Shown: positions 32,801 through 40,831 of the stretch, one piece after another
How the letters are laid out: each line of letters opens with the position of its first letter
Numbering within the stretch: the first letter of the stretch is position 1
NCBI GenBank assembly: GCA_945878115.1
Contig: CAMDVD010000029.1
Span: forward strand, 1-45,991
Reading direction: 5' to 3'
Source: Chitinophaga pinensis
GTDB lineage: Bacteria; Bacteroidota; Bacteroidia; Chitinophagales; Chitinophagaceae
DNA: 45,991 bases
The notes under the pieces: generated by a model
What the model was told of the DNA's origin: nothing
The model's database searches: none
What the model saw: the letters and a program-made list of their open reading frames with translations, nothing else
Made by a program: the position numbers and the translations under genes

Positions 32801-33701
32801 GTTGCAGAACAATTTCATCAATTGTTCTTTGGTATAACCGAGCATAAAAAAATCTGAAAATATCCTTTTCTGTTTTGGTTCCTTTAAGCGGCAGCATGAG
32901 GCATTTTACATCACAATCTTTAAGTGTCTTACTGTGTTTTTCGGATGCTTCTTTGCCAGTTTTATCACAGTCGTAAAGGAGTGTAATATGCTTAAAACGA
33001 AAGCTCAACCTACGAATGATATTTTTAGGAATGGTAGCTGTTTCACTATTAAAGCATATCGCATTAAAGCCACGTGCAGCAAGGCTCATTACATCTTTTT
33101 CGCCACCAGTAATAAATAAAATATCGCCACGTGTTGGCAGTTGTTCCAATCCAAAAACATAACCGTCCACCATTTCACCAGCATACAAAAAACGGTAATT
33201 CGATTTTGGTCGATACAGTTTAATAAATCGTTTTCCAGGATAAGCAAAAATCGGTTCCGATTCAGTTGACAATAGCTTGTACGCTTTGCCTTCTTTGTTG
33301 GTTCCTTCAAAACTATTTATACTCACTACACCGAATAGCTGTAGCACATTTTTATCAATGCCATAGCTTTGCCAAAACTGCAATTCAGCTTCCGTCATGG
33401 GTTGCGTAATAGGGGGTATAAAAGTAGTAGCCACGTACTCCGCTGGAATTGCTGGTTCTAGCTCGCTGGCATATTTAATTTTATTGCCCAGGTCTTTTTT
33501 TAATTCCCGAATGCGGTCGTTACGGTCTTGTAAATCCAGGTGTAATTCACGGTCAATGATTTCAAGAATGTCGATAAAATCTTCACGGTTGCTGCAATCT
33601 TTGTTGAATATTTTTCCAACGAAGTAAAAACAATCTCCTGCAAAGTCGGCATTGCCAAAATCTTTAACCTTGTACGTTTTAGTACCGTTATCAAAATACA
33701 C
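32793..33701 (-). CDS. TOPRIM primase, 5' end interrupted
   Basis: TOPRIM domain: ILFITGGEKDVMSLAARGF (catalytic Glu) and HITLLYDCDKTGKEAS (DxD). The first available start in this frame is GTG 33701, but homology-like sequence continues upstream without a start (ETTAGLDIFKYFIRGKWRVG, KPFLNPFYNDTKASCYVYFD), matching the zinc-binding-type N-terminal domain of primases. Still in frame, an ATG at 33839 opens MSLTK and is followed at once by TAA (33824-33822). One nonsense change, for example GAA to TAA at codon 6, would explain this. Product may be truncated, use a non-AUG start, or be dead. It precedes the ATPase gene. Confidence 0.7.
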   Translation of the reverse strand: MYFDNGTKTYKVKDFGNADFAGDCFYFVGKIFNKDCSNREDFIDILEIIDRELHLDLQDRNDRIRELKKDLGNKIKYASELEPAIPAEYVATTFIPPITQPMTEAELQFWQSYGIDKNVLQLFGVVSINSFEGTNKEGKAYKLLSTESEPIFAYPGKRFIKLYRPKSNYRFLYAGEMVDGYVFGLEQLPTRGDILFITGGEKDVMSLAARGFNAICFNSETATIPKNIIRRLSFRFKHITLLYDCDKTGKEASEKHSKTLKDCDVKCLMLPLKGTKTEKDIFRFFYARLYQRTIDEIVLQHA

Positions 33702-33853
33702 ATAGCATGATGCCTTGGTGTCGTTGTAAAACGGATTCAGGAAAGGCTTTCCAACTCTCCATTTGCCTCTGATAAAATATTTAAAAATATCTAGGCCTGC
33801 TGTTGTTTCTTTAAGTATGTTTTATTTCGTTAATGACATGTTGAGAATTGGGT

Positions 33854-34153
33854 TTATTGATGAAGTAAATCGATTTTAAATTGGTCGGTTTGTTGGAACA
33901 GGTAATGCTCCAAGTCCATAAGTCGGTAGAACACCCTTCGTTTCATTTTGAAACAAGGGATTTTGTGATCGTCTCGATGTCGCTCGAGCGTTCTTCGACT
34001 TATTTTTAAAATTCGACAGGCTTCCCAACTGTCAACATATTCTTTAGCGAGAAATTTCTTTCGGTCGCTTAGTTCCGCTACTTTATCTTGCAGCTCTCTT
34101 AGTGTAACGATGAGTTGTTGATACACATCGCTGGATAGTGTGATTGTTTCCAT
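33854..34153 (-). CDS. HTH_17 (excisionase-like) protein
   Basis: About 99 aa from ATG 34153 (METITLSSDVYQQL); a longer reading from 34180 adds nine residues. A short coiled coil (QLIVTLRELQDKVAELSDRK) leads to a MerR/excisionase-type HTH (YVDSWEACRILKISRRTLER, KIPCFKMKRRVFYRLMDLEH). This family is a fixture of Bacteroidota conjugative and mobilisable islands, where it is usually next to rteC and primase genes, as here. It may act as recombination directionality factor or regulator. Confidence 0.82.
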   Translation of the reverse strand: METITLSSDVYQQLIVTLRELQDKVAELSDRKKFLAKEYVDSWEACRILKISRRTLERHRDDHKIPCFKMKRRVFYRLMDLEHYLFQQTDQFKIDLLHQ

Positions 34154-34207
34154 GCAAACATTTTTTAAATTCGAGTGCAAGAATAATCAGCCAAAAAATG
34201 GAAAAGG

Positions 34208-34229
34208 CTTAGGTTAAGCTTAACCTAAG
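34208..34229. promoter_or_regulatory. Perfect 22-bp palindrome
   Basis: Arms CTTAGGTTAAG / CTTAACCTAAG with no spacer, between the rteC stop (34241) and the HTH start (34153). On the minus strand it is followed by CCTTTTCC, so it could be a weak terminator, but perfect symmetry and position favour an operator for the HTH protein. Confidence 0.5.
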
Positions 34230-34240
34230 TGAAATAAATA

Positions 34241-35081
34241 TTATCTACGTTTCCGTTGTTTTTCATCCAGCTCTTGAGAATAAGCTTGAAAATGTCCTTT
34301 TAGGTTTTCAAGAAAAACGGCATTGTCTTTTTTGCGTTCTCGGGCTTGATTAAGTTTAGTGCTAGGGGCTTTAATGGGTCGGTTAAACAGCCATTCGGCA
34401 ATCTGCAATATTTGTCTTTGACTTAGCTTTCCTTGTTCAGCAACTATGGCTCCTGAACGTTGTAAAGCTATCATTAATTCAAGCAAAGCAGTGTCGGAAT
34501 TATTCCAGTGCAGTTTGGGAATTGGTCTGTTTTGTTCAACAAATAAAGAGGTTTGTTGGGGTATTATTTGGTTGATTTCAGCTTGTAGATGCTTAGTGAA
34601 ATCAGCCCTTGGCAGATTGTTTTGTCGGGCAATTCTAATTTTTGCACGGATAAACAAATCAAGCTTGGAAAGGAGCTCTTTTTGTGCTTCTACAAAATAT
34701 TGAAGTTTTTTTTATGGCATCATTTGCCGCGTCTTTGAATTGGGGTGCACTTTTAAATTCGACCGAAAAAAGTATGAAGTCAAAATTATCAGGCAAGTAG
34801 GTAATTTGATTTTCTTTTATAAGAATCAAATAATCTTCCAGCAATCCCATTGCATTTACAGGAGCTATCGACTGCGAAATTTCCAATTCAATAACAATCT
34901 TGGCTTCATCATAAATTTTAGCCAGGTAGAGCCTGTTTTGGTTAATAGAGCCAAAGGTATTGATACGGATACCTGGTTCAAGTTCTTCTTCAAAGAGATT
35001 TATTTTCACTCTTTGCTTTGGCGACCATTCCACTTTGCGTGAGGCCAGCTCATTGATAATTGGGTTCAGGGTTTCTCTCAT
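34241..35081 (-). pseudogene. rteC: RteC-family regulator, frameshifted
   Basis: Two abutting frames make one protein of about 280 aa. The first (ATG 35081) reads MRETLNPIINELASRKVEWS to about DAANDAIKK; the second continues LQYFVEAQKELLSKLDLFIR through KLHWNNSDTALLELMIALQR to LSQRQILQIAEWLFNRPIKA, which is the RteC C-terminal signature. The switch is at an 8-A tract (complement of 34706-34713); seven As would restore one frame. The second frame has only an internal TTG, so it is not a separate gene. In CTnDOT RteC activates excision. Either a mutation, a sequencing slip or slippage-dependent expression. Confidence 0.72.
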
Positions 35082-35486
35082 TAAAAATTTTTTACGTTAA
35101 ATAAACAAATGTATTTTTTTATATTGTCAAATAGGGTCAACAACAATTTATTTTGTTATATGTTTTCTACCCAAAATCACCCAGGGCAATAGGGCAATCA
35201 TATATATATATGAATTGCCCTATTGCCCTAGAGATATGATTTTAAAAATTGCCCTAAAAAAACAAGTGAAATCAATGCTTTACAGCGGATGAGCGAGTGA
35301 AAATATTTTTTGTAATGGGAGCGTGTTTTTTTATCTAATTGCCTGGGTGAAAATGATAAATTTTGGATTTTTAATTGTTGATTTTTGAAATGCTCAAATG
35401 CTCAAATGCTCATCTTCTTAATTTGATTAAATGTGAGTATTTGCGTTACAATAATTCATGGTGGTGCTAAACGATACGTATCAAAA
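35082..35486. other. Possible origin or control region
   Basis: About 405 nt without a gene between rteC and fic. It contains the 47-nt palindrome with AGGGCAAT boxes (35183-35229), a further single ATTGCCCT at 35248-35255, and three tandem copies of a 9-bp unit AAATGCTCA (35388 to about 35411). Iterated boxes next to primase and ATPase genes resemble a plasmid-type replication origin; this is inference. Confidence 0.45.
35183..35229. repeat. 47-nt palindrome of iterated AGGGCAAT boxes
   Basis: Left arm 35183-35198 is two head-to-tail AGGGCAAT boxes; right arm 35214-35229 is the exact complement (two ATTGCCCT boxes). The 15-nt centre is itself an AT palindrome (CATATATATATATG plus A). It would extrude as a cruciform or bind a multimeric protein. 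Confidence 0.75.
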
Positions 35487-35574
35487 TTCGTATATTTACG
35501 GATAAATACGGATATTTTATTTGTTTGAATCGGATATGTTTTCGTATATTTGCGAATAAATACGAATATTTTAT
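35487..35574. promoter_or_regulatory. Paired 34-bp operator repeats and promoter of fic
   Basis: Direct repeats 35487-35520 and 35541-35574 differ at only a few positions; each is internally dyad-symmetric (TTCGTATATTT ... AAATACGAA). The second copy contains a perfect TAnnTTTG box (TATATTTG, 35545-35552) with a TTG 21 nt upstream (35521-35523), and runs into the fic start codon at 35573. Repressor binding would cover promoter and start. Confidence 0.6.
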
Positions 35575-36613
35575 GAGTTTACTAATACATACATTGAAAC
35601 TTGAATTGGGCATGAAGCTCATGACTGAATTGAGTAAAATAGACAGATTTGATGCTTCCTGGGCAACTATTGAAAAGCGTGAAGGCACTTCGTTGAAACA
35701 ATTAAAATCTATTGCCACGGTAAGAAGTGTGGGGGCTTCAACTAGGATTGAGGGTTCAAAGATGACGGATGACGAAGTAGCAGTTTTGATTGAAAAATTG
35801 TCTATTTCAAAATTAGAAGAAAGAGACGAGCAAGAAGTAATCGGTTATTTTGAAGCCTTAGATACGATCGCTGAAAACTATGAATCCATCAGTATTTCTG
35901 AAAGTCAAATAAAAAACTTACATAAAATATTGATGCTGCATGGTGATAAAGATGCCTGGCATAGAGGTAACTACAAGCAAGTGAGTAATGCCGTAGAAGC
36001 TAATTTGGTTGATGGTACGAAGCAAATTGTATTTAGAACTGCTGAACCAGGATTAGAAACACAGGATGCTATGTTGCAATTGTTTGAATGGTACAATTCA
36101 GATAAGGAAACAATTCCTTTGGTTAAGGCAGCTTTGTTTATTTACGAATTTTTAAGCATCCATCCATTTCAAGATGGGAATGGAAGATTAAGCAGATTGC
36201 TTGGTAGTTTACTGCTATTGAAAAATGGTTATTCATGGATTCAATATGTAAGTTTTGAGCATGAAATTGAAAGTAGAAAATCGGAGTATTACAAAGTGCT
36301 CATGCAAACGCAGCGAAACAGACCAGGTGAAAATGTTACGGACTGGCTAACTTTTTTTATCAGTTGTTTGATAAACATACAGGAGCAGTTGCTGGCTAAA
36401 TTAGAAGAAAGCAGAACAGAACAGCCCGTTTCACAACGAGAGAAACGCATCTTATTTTTTATACAAAACCACGCAGGATGTGGGTCTAGCGACATAGCTA
36501 AGAAACTTGATATGGCTTTGCCAACCGTAAAGAAATCTTTGGCTGAATTAGTTTTAAAAGGAGCCATCACCAAAGAGGGACAAGGTAAATCGACAGGGTA
36601 TTTTGTGGTTTAA
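35573..36613 (+). CDS. fic: Fic-domain AMPylase with winged HTH
   Basis: About 346 aa from ATG 35573 (a longer TTG reading from 35525 runs through the operator and is rejected). The N-terminal inhibitory helix motif STRIEG lies at about 56-61, class II, whose Glu blocks ATP. The catalytic loop IHPFQDGNGRLSRLL is at about 196-210 (HPFxDGNGR complete, so predicted active). A C-terminal winged HTH is at about 285-345 (GCGSSDIAKKLDMALPTVKK). It would transfer AMP to a target protein hydroxyl. The HTH and the paired repeats upstream suggest autoregulation. Confidence 0.9.
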   Translation: MSLLIHTLKLELGMKLMTELSKIDRFDASWATIEKREGTSLKQLKSIATVRSVGASTRIEGSKMTDDEVAVLIEKLSISKLEERDEQEVIGYFEALDTIAENYESISISESQIKNLHKILMLHGDKDAWHRGNYKQVSNAVEANLVDGTKQIVFRTAEPGLETQDAMLQLFEWYNSDKETIPLVKAALFIYEFLSIHPFQDGNGRLSRLLGSLLLLKNGYSWIQYVSFEHEIESRKSEYYKVLMQTQRNRPGENVTDWLTFFISCLINIQEQLLAKLEESRTEQPVSQREKRILFFIQNHAGCGSSDIAKKLDMALPTVKKSLAELVLKGAITKEGQGKSTGYFVV

Positions 36614-36847
36614 TACGATAGGTATTAATTGAAGTTTTTTGAAATGAAAATAAATCAAAAATTTGTTGTTTAGGTTCGGGATTCTTTCTAAATTTGAACC
36701 ATTGCAAGAGGGATTTTGGCATTAACGGTCGCCCTGCCAAAAAACATTTTGCAACTTGTGACGTTGACGCGTCATGAACAACGACAACTAATTGATAATC
36801 AGTAAAATAGTATATGCGGTGTGAGTACCTCTCTCTCCGCTGAAATT
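36614..36847. other. Probable element border with tRNA 3'-end-like sequence
   Basis: No gene. Near 36817-36840, GTGTGAGTACCTCTCTCTCC followed by GC resembles the T-arm and acceptor end of a Ser/Leu-type tRNA, with a damaged T loop and no other tRNA part. It is followed at once by a terminator. That is what remains at the distal end of an element integrated in a tRNA gene. The other end and integrase are not in the window. Confidence 0.35.
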
Positions 36848-36872
36848 AAAAGCCCCTGTTTATGGGGCTTTT
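36848..36872 (+). terminator. Rho-independent terminator
   Basis: Arms AAAAGCCCC / GGGGCTTTT, perfect 9 bp, loop TGTTTAT. It could have been the terminator of a tRNA gene whose 3' remnant lies just upstream. Confidence 0.85.
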
Positions 36873-36987
36873 ACATTCTAGGGAAATTGCCATTTCGAAC
36901 TTTAGTAATTATCTTCTTGTTGATACAAAGAAATAGAATATGCGATTTTGAATTAGAAATATAAGTTATTCAAATTATATTTACACT

Positions 36988-37227
36988 ATGCCAACAGTAT
37001 TAATACTATATGGAATTAGATTCTACTTCTATTCATTAGAAGGAAATGAACCAATGCACATTCATGTAGTAAAAGCTGAGGCTAATGGAAAAATATGGAT
37101 TGAACCACACATTGAGGTGGTATATTTTCATAACTTTACAAAATCGGAAGAAAAAGACATAATGGAAGCAGTGGAAAACAATATTTCTTTAATCAAAACA
37201 AAATGGAATGAACACTTTTCAAAATAG
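36988..37227 (+). CDS. DUF4160 protein
   Basis: A 79-aa protein matching DUF4160: GIRFYFYSLEGNEPMHIHVV at about 9-28 (pattern R-F-Y-S-x-E-x-x-E-P-x-H-x-H-V) and IWIEPHIEVVYFHNF. It overlaps the DUF2442 gene by 20 nt. The DUF4160/DUF2442 pair is a common two-gene unit with toxin-antitoxin-like features, though the activity has not been settled as far as I know. Confidence 0.85.
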   Translation: MPTVLILYGIRFYFYSLEGNEPMHIHVVKAEANGKIWIEPHIEVVYFHNFTKSEEKDIMEAVENNISLIKTKWNEHFSK

Positions 37228-37528
37228 GTATGACAGCTTAGAATCTATAATTTTTGAATCCAATTTGAAAATGGTAGCAATTGATTTTCATCAAGAAATT
37301 AATACTATGCTTGTAGTATTAAATACGGGTAGTATCATTAACTCTGAAATCAATATTACGGATAGACTAAAAGGGGCAACAATTGAACAATTAAAGGACT
37401 ATTCTATTATTGCACAAGGTACTGGAATTCATTGGCCTTCTCTAGATGAGGATATTAGTCTAAAAGGATTACTTCGTTCTACAATACAGAAGCAACTTAA
37501 CAGCCATCGAGAATTGGCAGTGAGTTAA
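37208..37528 (+). CDS. DUF2442 protein
   Basis: A 106-aa protein. The DUF2442 fold spans about 22-85 (AIDFHQEINTMLVVLNTGSI ... LKGATIEQLKDYSIIAQGTG IHWPSLDEDISLKGLL, written here in parts). The 'IHWP-LDEDIS' segment is the family signature. The first 20 residues are extra; a start at the Met near residue 22 is possible. Translationally coupled to DUF4160. Confidence 0.83.
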   Translation: MNTFQNRYDSLESIIFESNLKMVAIDFHQEINTMLVVLNTGSIINSEINITDRLKGATIEQLKDYSIIAQGTGIHWPSLDEDISLKGLLRSTIQKQLNSHRELAVS

Positions 37529-37617
37529 TAAAGGATTTGATCAACTTTAAATCTATTACGAAATAGTTCGAAACTTGTACCCTTGAGTCCGCTGAATAGA
37601 ATGAGAATGAGTAGGAG

Positions 37618-37658
37618 AATGAGAATGAATGTTCAAATTTTCAGTATTCATTCTCATT
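37618..37658. terminator. Bidirectional terminator
   Basis: Perfect 13-bp arms AATGAGAATGAAT / ATTCATTCTCATT, loop 15 nt, followed by a T-rich stretch on the plus strand. It lies between the convergent DUF2442 and phosphatase genes. Confidence 0.65.
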
Positions 37659-37725
37659 TTCTTTTTGACATTGTTGCTGATTGACTTCTTTTTCTCATTG
37701 ACTCCACCAAGTTAGAAAGTAAAAT

Positions 37726-38634
37726 CTAATAAATTAATGCAGTAGTAATTCCATCCGCAACGCGTTCAATTCTACAAGCCACTAGCACTCCATCTTTTGC
37801 CAAACAATAATCAACACAAATTGCTTGCTTATTTATGATGCTTGGTTTTTCAGTTAGGCAATAATGTCCAAAGAATACAGGCTTAGTATTTGCGTATCTT
37901 GGTAATGTTTGAATAGAATCTATATTCCTAGTCTTAAGTTCAACAGGACAGTGCATCAATATGTCTTCGTAGGTTTTTCGTTCGTGCATTGGCATCCACC
38001 ATTTTACTCTACATTGATTACGATAAATACCATACTTGTCTTGAAATGAAAGTCCATGGGGCAATGTTATTTCCTTCCCCTTTAATGTTTCTTCAATAAT
38101 GTCATACACTTTTGAAGGATGAATCGCATCGGTTGCTAAGCTTAGAAATTCTGGGGTAATTCCAACATAGTTTTCTTTAATCCATTCAATATTATCTTCA
38201 TTCCAATAAGCATGTACTACACGAAAGTTATCCATCTCCAAAAACAATGGTAGTGTTTTAAACCACTCTAAAAAATATTCCCACTCCGATTTGTGATGAT
38301 CGAATTGTTCTAGGGTTTTTATATGTTGACTTATTTCATTCAAGTCATGTGAACGAAAAAAGCCTTCACGTTCTGTATGCGCAGTATGAAAACAAATGGC
38401 GTTATACTCATGATTACCCATGATAGCAAAGGCTGTTCCAGCATCACACATATTCTTCACCAAATGCAAGGTCTCCCTTATTTGTGGACCACCGTCAATG
38501 AAGTCACCAACAAAAATAGCTTGTCGCTTATCAGGATGTTTATATATATTTTGATCTTTCACATAGCCCAATTTTTCAAGAAGGTTTTCAAGTTGTGTAG
38601 CGTGACCGTGTATGTCGCCTATGATGTCGTACAT
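37726..38634 (-). CDS. PPP-type metallophosphoesterase
   Basis: A 302-aa protein. Metal-binding motifs are complete: GDIHG at 6-10, GDFIDGGP at 43-50 and GNHE at 73-76, with later His residues (HAYW, FFGHY). This is the order of the PPP Ser/Thr phosphatases and the bacterial PrpE/ApaH branch, so the substrate may be a phosphoprotein or a dinucleoside polyphosphate. It stands alone between a terminator and the DUF1643-like gene 54 nt upstream, with which it may share a transcript. Confidence 0.88.
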   Translation of the reverse strand: MYDIIGDIHGHATQLENLLEKLGYVKDQNIYKHPDKRQAIFVGDFIDGGPQIRETLHLVKNMCDAGTAFAIMGNHEYNAICFHTAHTEREGFFRSHDLNEISQHIKTLEQFDHHKSEWEYFLEWFKTLPLFLEMDNFRVVHAYWNEDNIEWIKENYVGITPEFLSLATDAIHPSKVYDIIEETLKGKEITLPHGLSFQDKYGIYRNQCRVKWWMPMHERKTYEDILMHCPVELKTRNIDSIQTLPRYANTKPVFFGHYCLTEKPSIINKQAICVDYCLAKDGVLVACRIERVADGITTALIY

Positions 38635-38687
38635 GAGAATGAGGAGTTTAGTATATAAAAAATTTACAAATTACAAGTTGCATTCAA

Positions 38688-39353
38688 TCAGATTTTTTGC
38701 ATCAGTTCAGTCATTTCTTCTAACCAAGTTTTTTCAAAACATCTTCGTAATGGATGATAATAACCAAATTCTGAACCTGGTTTTTTCAATCCATATTTCT
38801 GGATACAATCCAACTTATAATAAGCCATTGATGTTAGTGGAGAAAGTTCATCTGCTATACCCCATGCAATAATTACTGGAATATTTTTTTGAAAATACTT
38901 TTCTAAATCTTCTTTTCTCGAATCGTGAAAAATTGAAGTTTGTAGAAATGAATCAAGCGTATTTTGTTCTCTGTGCGTCTTCAATTCCTTTAAGAATGAC
39001 GTAGAACTAGGTTCACGCACATCAGACAAATTAATTATTCGTGCATTCTCAAAGCCTGTATTTTCCATAAAGGAAGCAATAACCTTAATAGTTGGGTCAG
39101 GCTCAATTGATATTTCCAACTCATGATATTCTTCCACTCGTGGTAATTCTGGTACTTCATTTTTATCTTTCTTTTTTGCAGACCCAGGGTTCATCATTAT
39201 AAACATGATGTCTTTATGTTCTGAACTATTTTCCTTCTTTATAATGTCGACATATTTCCGATACGGAAATTGATTATTCTTAACTTCTTTAATGTTGTTA
39301 TAATAAAAGCAAGCAGTCAAGCAATAAGCATTTTTAAATTCTGTGTTTTTCAT
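38688..39353 (-). CDS. DUF1643-like protein
   Basis: A 221-aa protein. IMFIMMNPGSAKKKD at about 49-63 and PDPTIKVIASFMENTGFENA then RIINLSDVREP match the NPS-A ... DPT ... NL plan of DUF1643; VIIAWG closes the core. The family has no established function. It is the second gene of a probable operon, 11 nt after the 359-aa gene. Confidence 0.65.
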   Translation of the reverse strand: MKNTEFKNAYCLTACFYYNNIKEVKNNQFPYRKYVDIIKKENSSEHKDIMFIMMNPGSAKKKDKNEVPELPRVEEYHELEISIEPDPTIKVIASFMENTGFENARIINLSDVREPSSTSFLKELKTHREQNTLDSFLQTSIFHDSRKEDLEKYFQKNIPVIIAWGIADELSPLTSMAYYKLDCIQKYGLKKPGSEFGYYHPLRRCFEKTWLEEMTELMQKI

Positions 39354-39364
39354 ATTTGTATTTT

Positions 39365-40444
39365 TTAAAATGGTAAGTTATCTAAATTATCCCATTCCTC
39401 TGAAACTAATTCTTTCAGTGGTATGATGGATGTAATGCAGTAATGCAAAGGATCTGCGTCGTGCTTTTCTTTTTGCGGAAGGCGTTCGAGAATGATTTCA
39501 CATTTGCTTATTTCATAATTCTTCCCTTGGTATTTAAACATATCATAAACGTACGGAAGTGTAATGATATTGAAGTCGTTTGTAGTGAGTTGGAGATGAG
39601 CAACCATAGAAGCATAATGCGCAAAACGCAATAAGTAATTCATGGTTTGTAGTTCGCACCAAACTGTTATCGTATGAAAACTATTTCCTGATGGAAACAT
39701 GAAATCAATACAAACAGATTCTTCATTAAATATTTCAAGACGAGTTATATAAAATAAAGTGAGTGTCAAATACTCAGCAAGCTCATCTGTATTTTGCGAC
39801 GGTAGCAATGCTATATCAAAATCCCACATATTCTTGTCTGCTATATAAGCTAGATATTCAGCATAGTCATCTAAGTAAGGCAAGCCTTCCTTCTGTAAAT
39901 GCTTATAACATTGTGGTTCACTTAATACTTCAAATTCAAATGGAATATGTCTTACATTATCCTGAGAATAATCTTGAGCAAATTGCAAATGCTGTATTAA
40001 TTCTTTATCGGAGCAAATTCCCTGTAAATAAATGTCCTGATAGATGAATCCAGTATACAATGTAGAATCAAATCCCAAAAAAGGTAAAGCATCTTGTGCC
40101 GTGGTCCAATTTGCTTTGTATTCAAGAAGTAAATCAGTTGTTGTTCTAGCGGGTGAAAGCAAATAGGCCTCTGCCTCTTGGACCAAAAGTTCAAAAAGTT
40201 CTTCAGCTTTTTCTTCTACATTTTCAGCATCAAATCCATATCGTTGCAGGAGACTAGAATAACAAAAAGCAATACTAGGAAACCCGAATGAAGTGAGAAT
40301 ATCACTTTCTAGTTCTATCATTGAAAGACCTGGTCCATCGCTAATAGGAGTAGGCTCTCCAAGGCCATGCCATTCTGTTGAATTTTTTACATATTGAATT
40401 AATTTAGGGATGATAATCGATTTGAACATATCTTGATTTTGCAT
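39365..40444 (-). CDS. Conserved hypothetical protein
   Basis: A 359-aa soluble, acidic protein with no motif I recognise. It is Leu/Tyr/Glu-rich with a C-terminal mixed region (VCIDFMFPSGNSFHTITVWC). No signal peptide or membrane segments. It is followed closely by the DUF1643-like gene and then the phosphatase, all minus strand, which suggests a three-gene unit of unknown role. Confidence 0.65.
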   Translation of the reverse strand: MQNQDMFKSIIIPKLIQYVKNSTEWHGLGEPTPISDGPGLSMIELESDILTSFGFPSIAFCYSSLLQRYGFDAENVEEKAEELFELLVQEAEAYLLSPARTTTDLLLEYKANWTTAQDALPFLGFDSTLYTGFIYQDIYLQGICSDKELIQHLQFAQDYSQDNVRHIPFEFEVLSEPQCYKHLQKEGLPYLDDYAEYLAYIADKNMWDFDIALLPSQNTDELAEYLTLTLFYITRLEIFNEESVCIDFMFPSGNSFHTITVWCELQTMNYLLRFAHYASMVAHLQLTTNDFNIITLPYVYDMFKYQGKNYEISKCEIILERLPQKEKHDADPLHYCITSIIPLKELVSEEWDNLDNLPF

Positions 40445-40831
40445 AAATTTTGATTTCCTTATTACCCTATAAAGATAAGAAATTAGTACGTAGCGAGTTT
40501 ACGTAGTATGACTAATTTTAAAGAAATACAAATCAATAAATTAGCTTATTTGTGTCTTGAAGTGAAAAAAAAAATAGCCTATAAAATGTAGTTTAAGCAC
40601 AGTTACATTCTTTAGATATCTCATAAATTAATAAACCCAATTCAAACCCCTCATTCTTAGTCTCTTCGTAGCAACTTTTACCTAATTTATTTTGTTTAGT
40701 TTTTAATTTCTTTATCTTCGAAATGAATCTATTGCTGTACATGGTTGATTCTATGAATGGCATCAATTTTTTCAAGTAAATAAACACTGTTCTATTCCAT
40801 TTCTGTACGATGAAATAATAAAATAAATACA
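40445..40831. other. Intergenic region
   Basis: About 387 AT-rich nt between divergent genes. It holds a possible 79-codon minus-strand frame (40593-40832) with poor support. No RNA or repeat was seen. It should contain promoters for the flanking genes, but I cannot point to good boxes. Confidence 0.4.

Noticed and set aside
34241..34657. Treating the RteC C-terminal half as a separate gene
   Set aside because: Its first codon is an internal TTG, and upstream in-frame sequence (LQYFVEAQKELLSKLD) continues the protein across the A8 tract.
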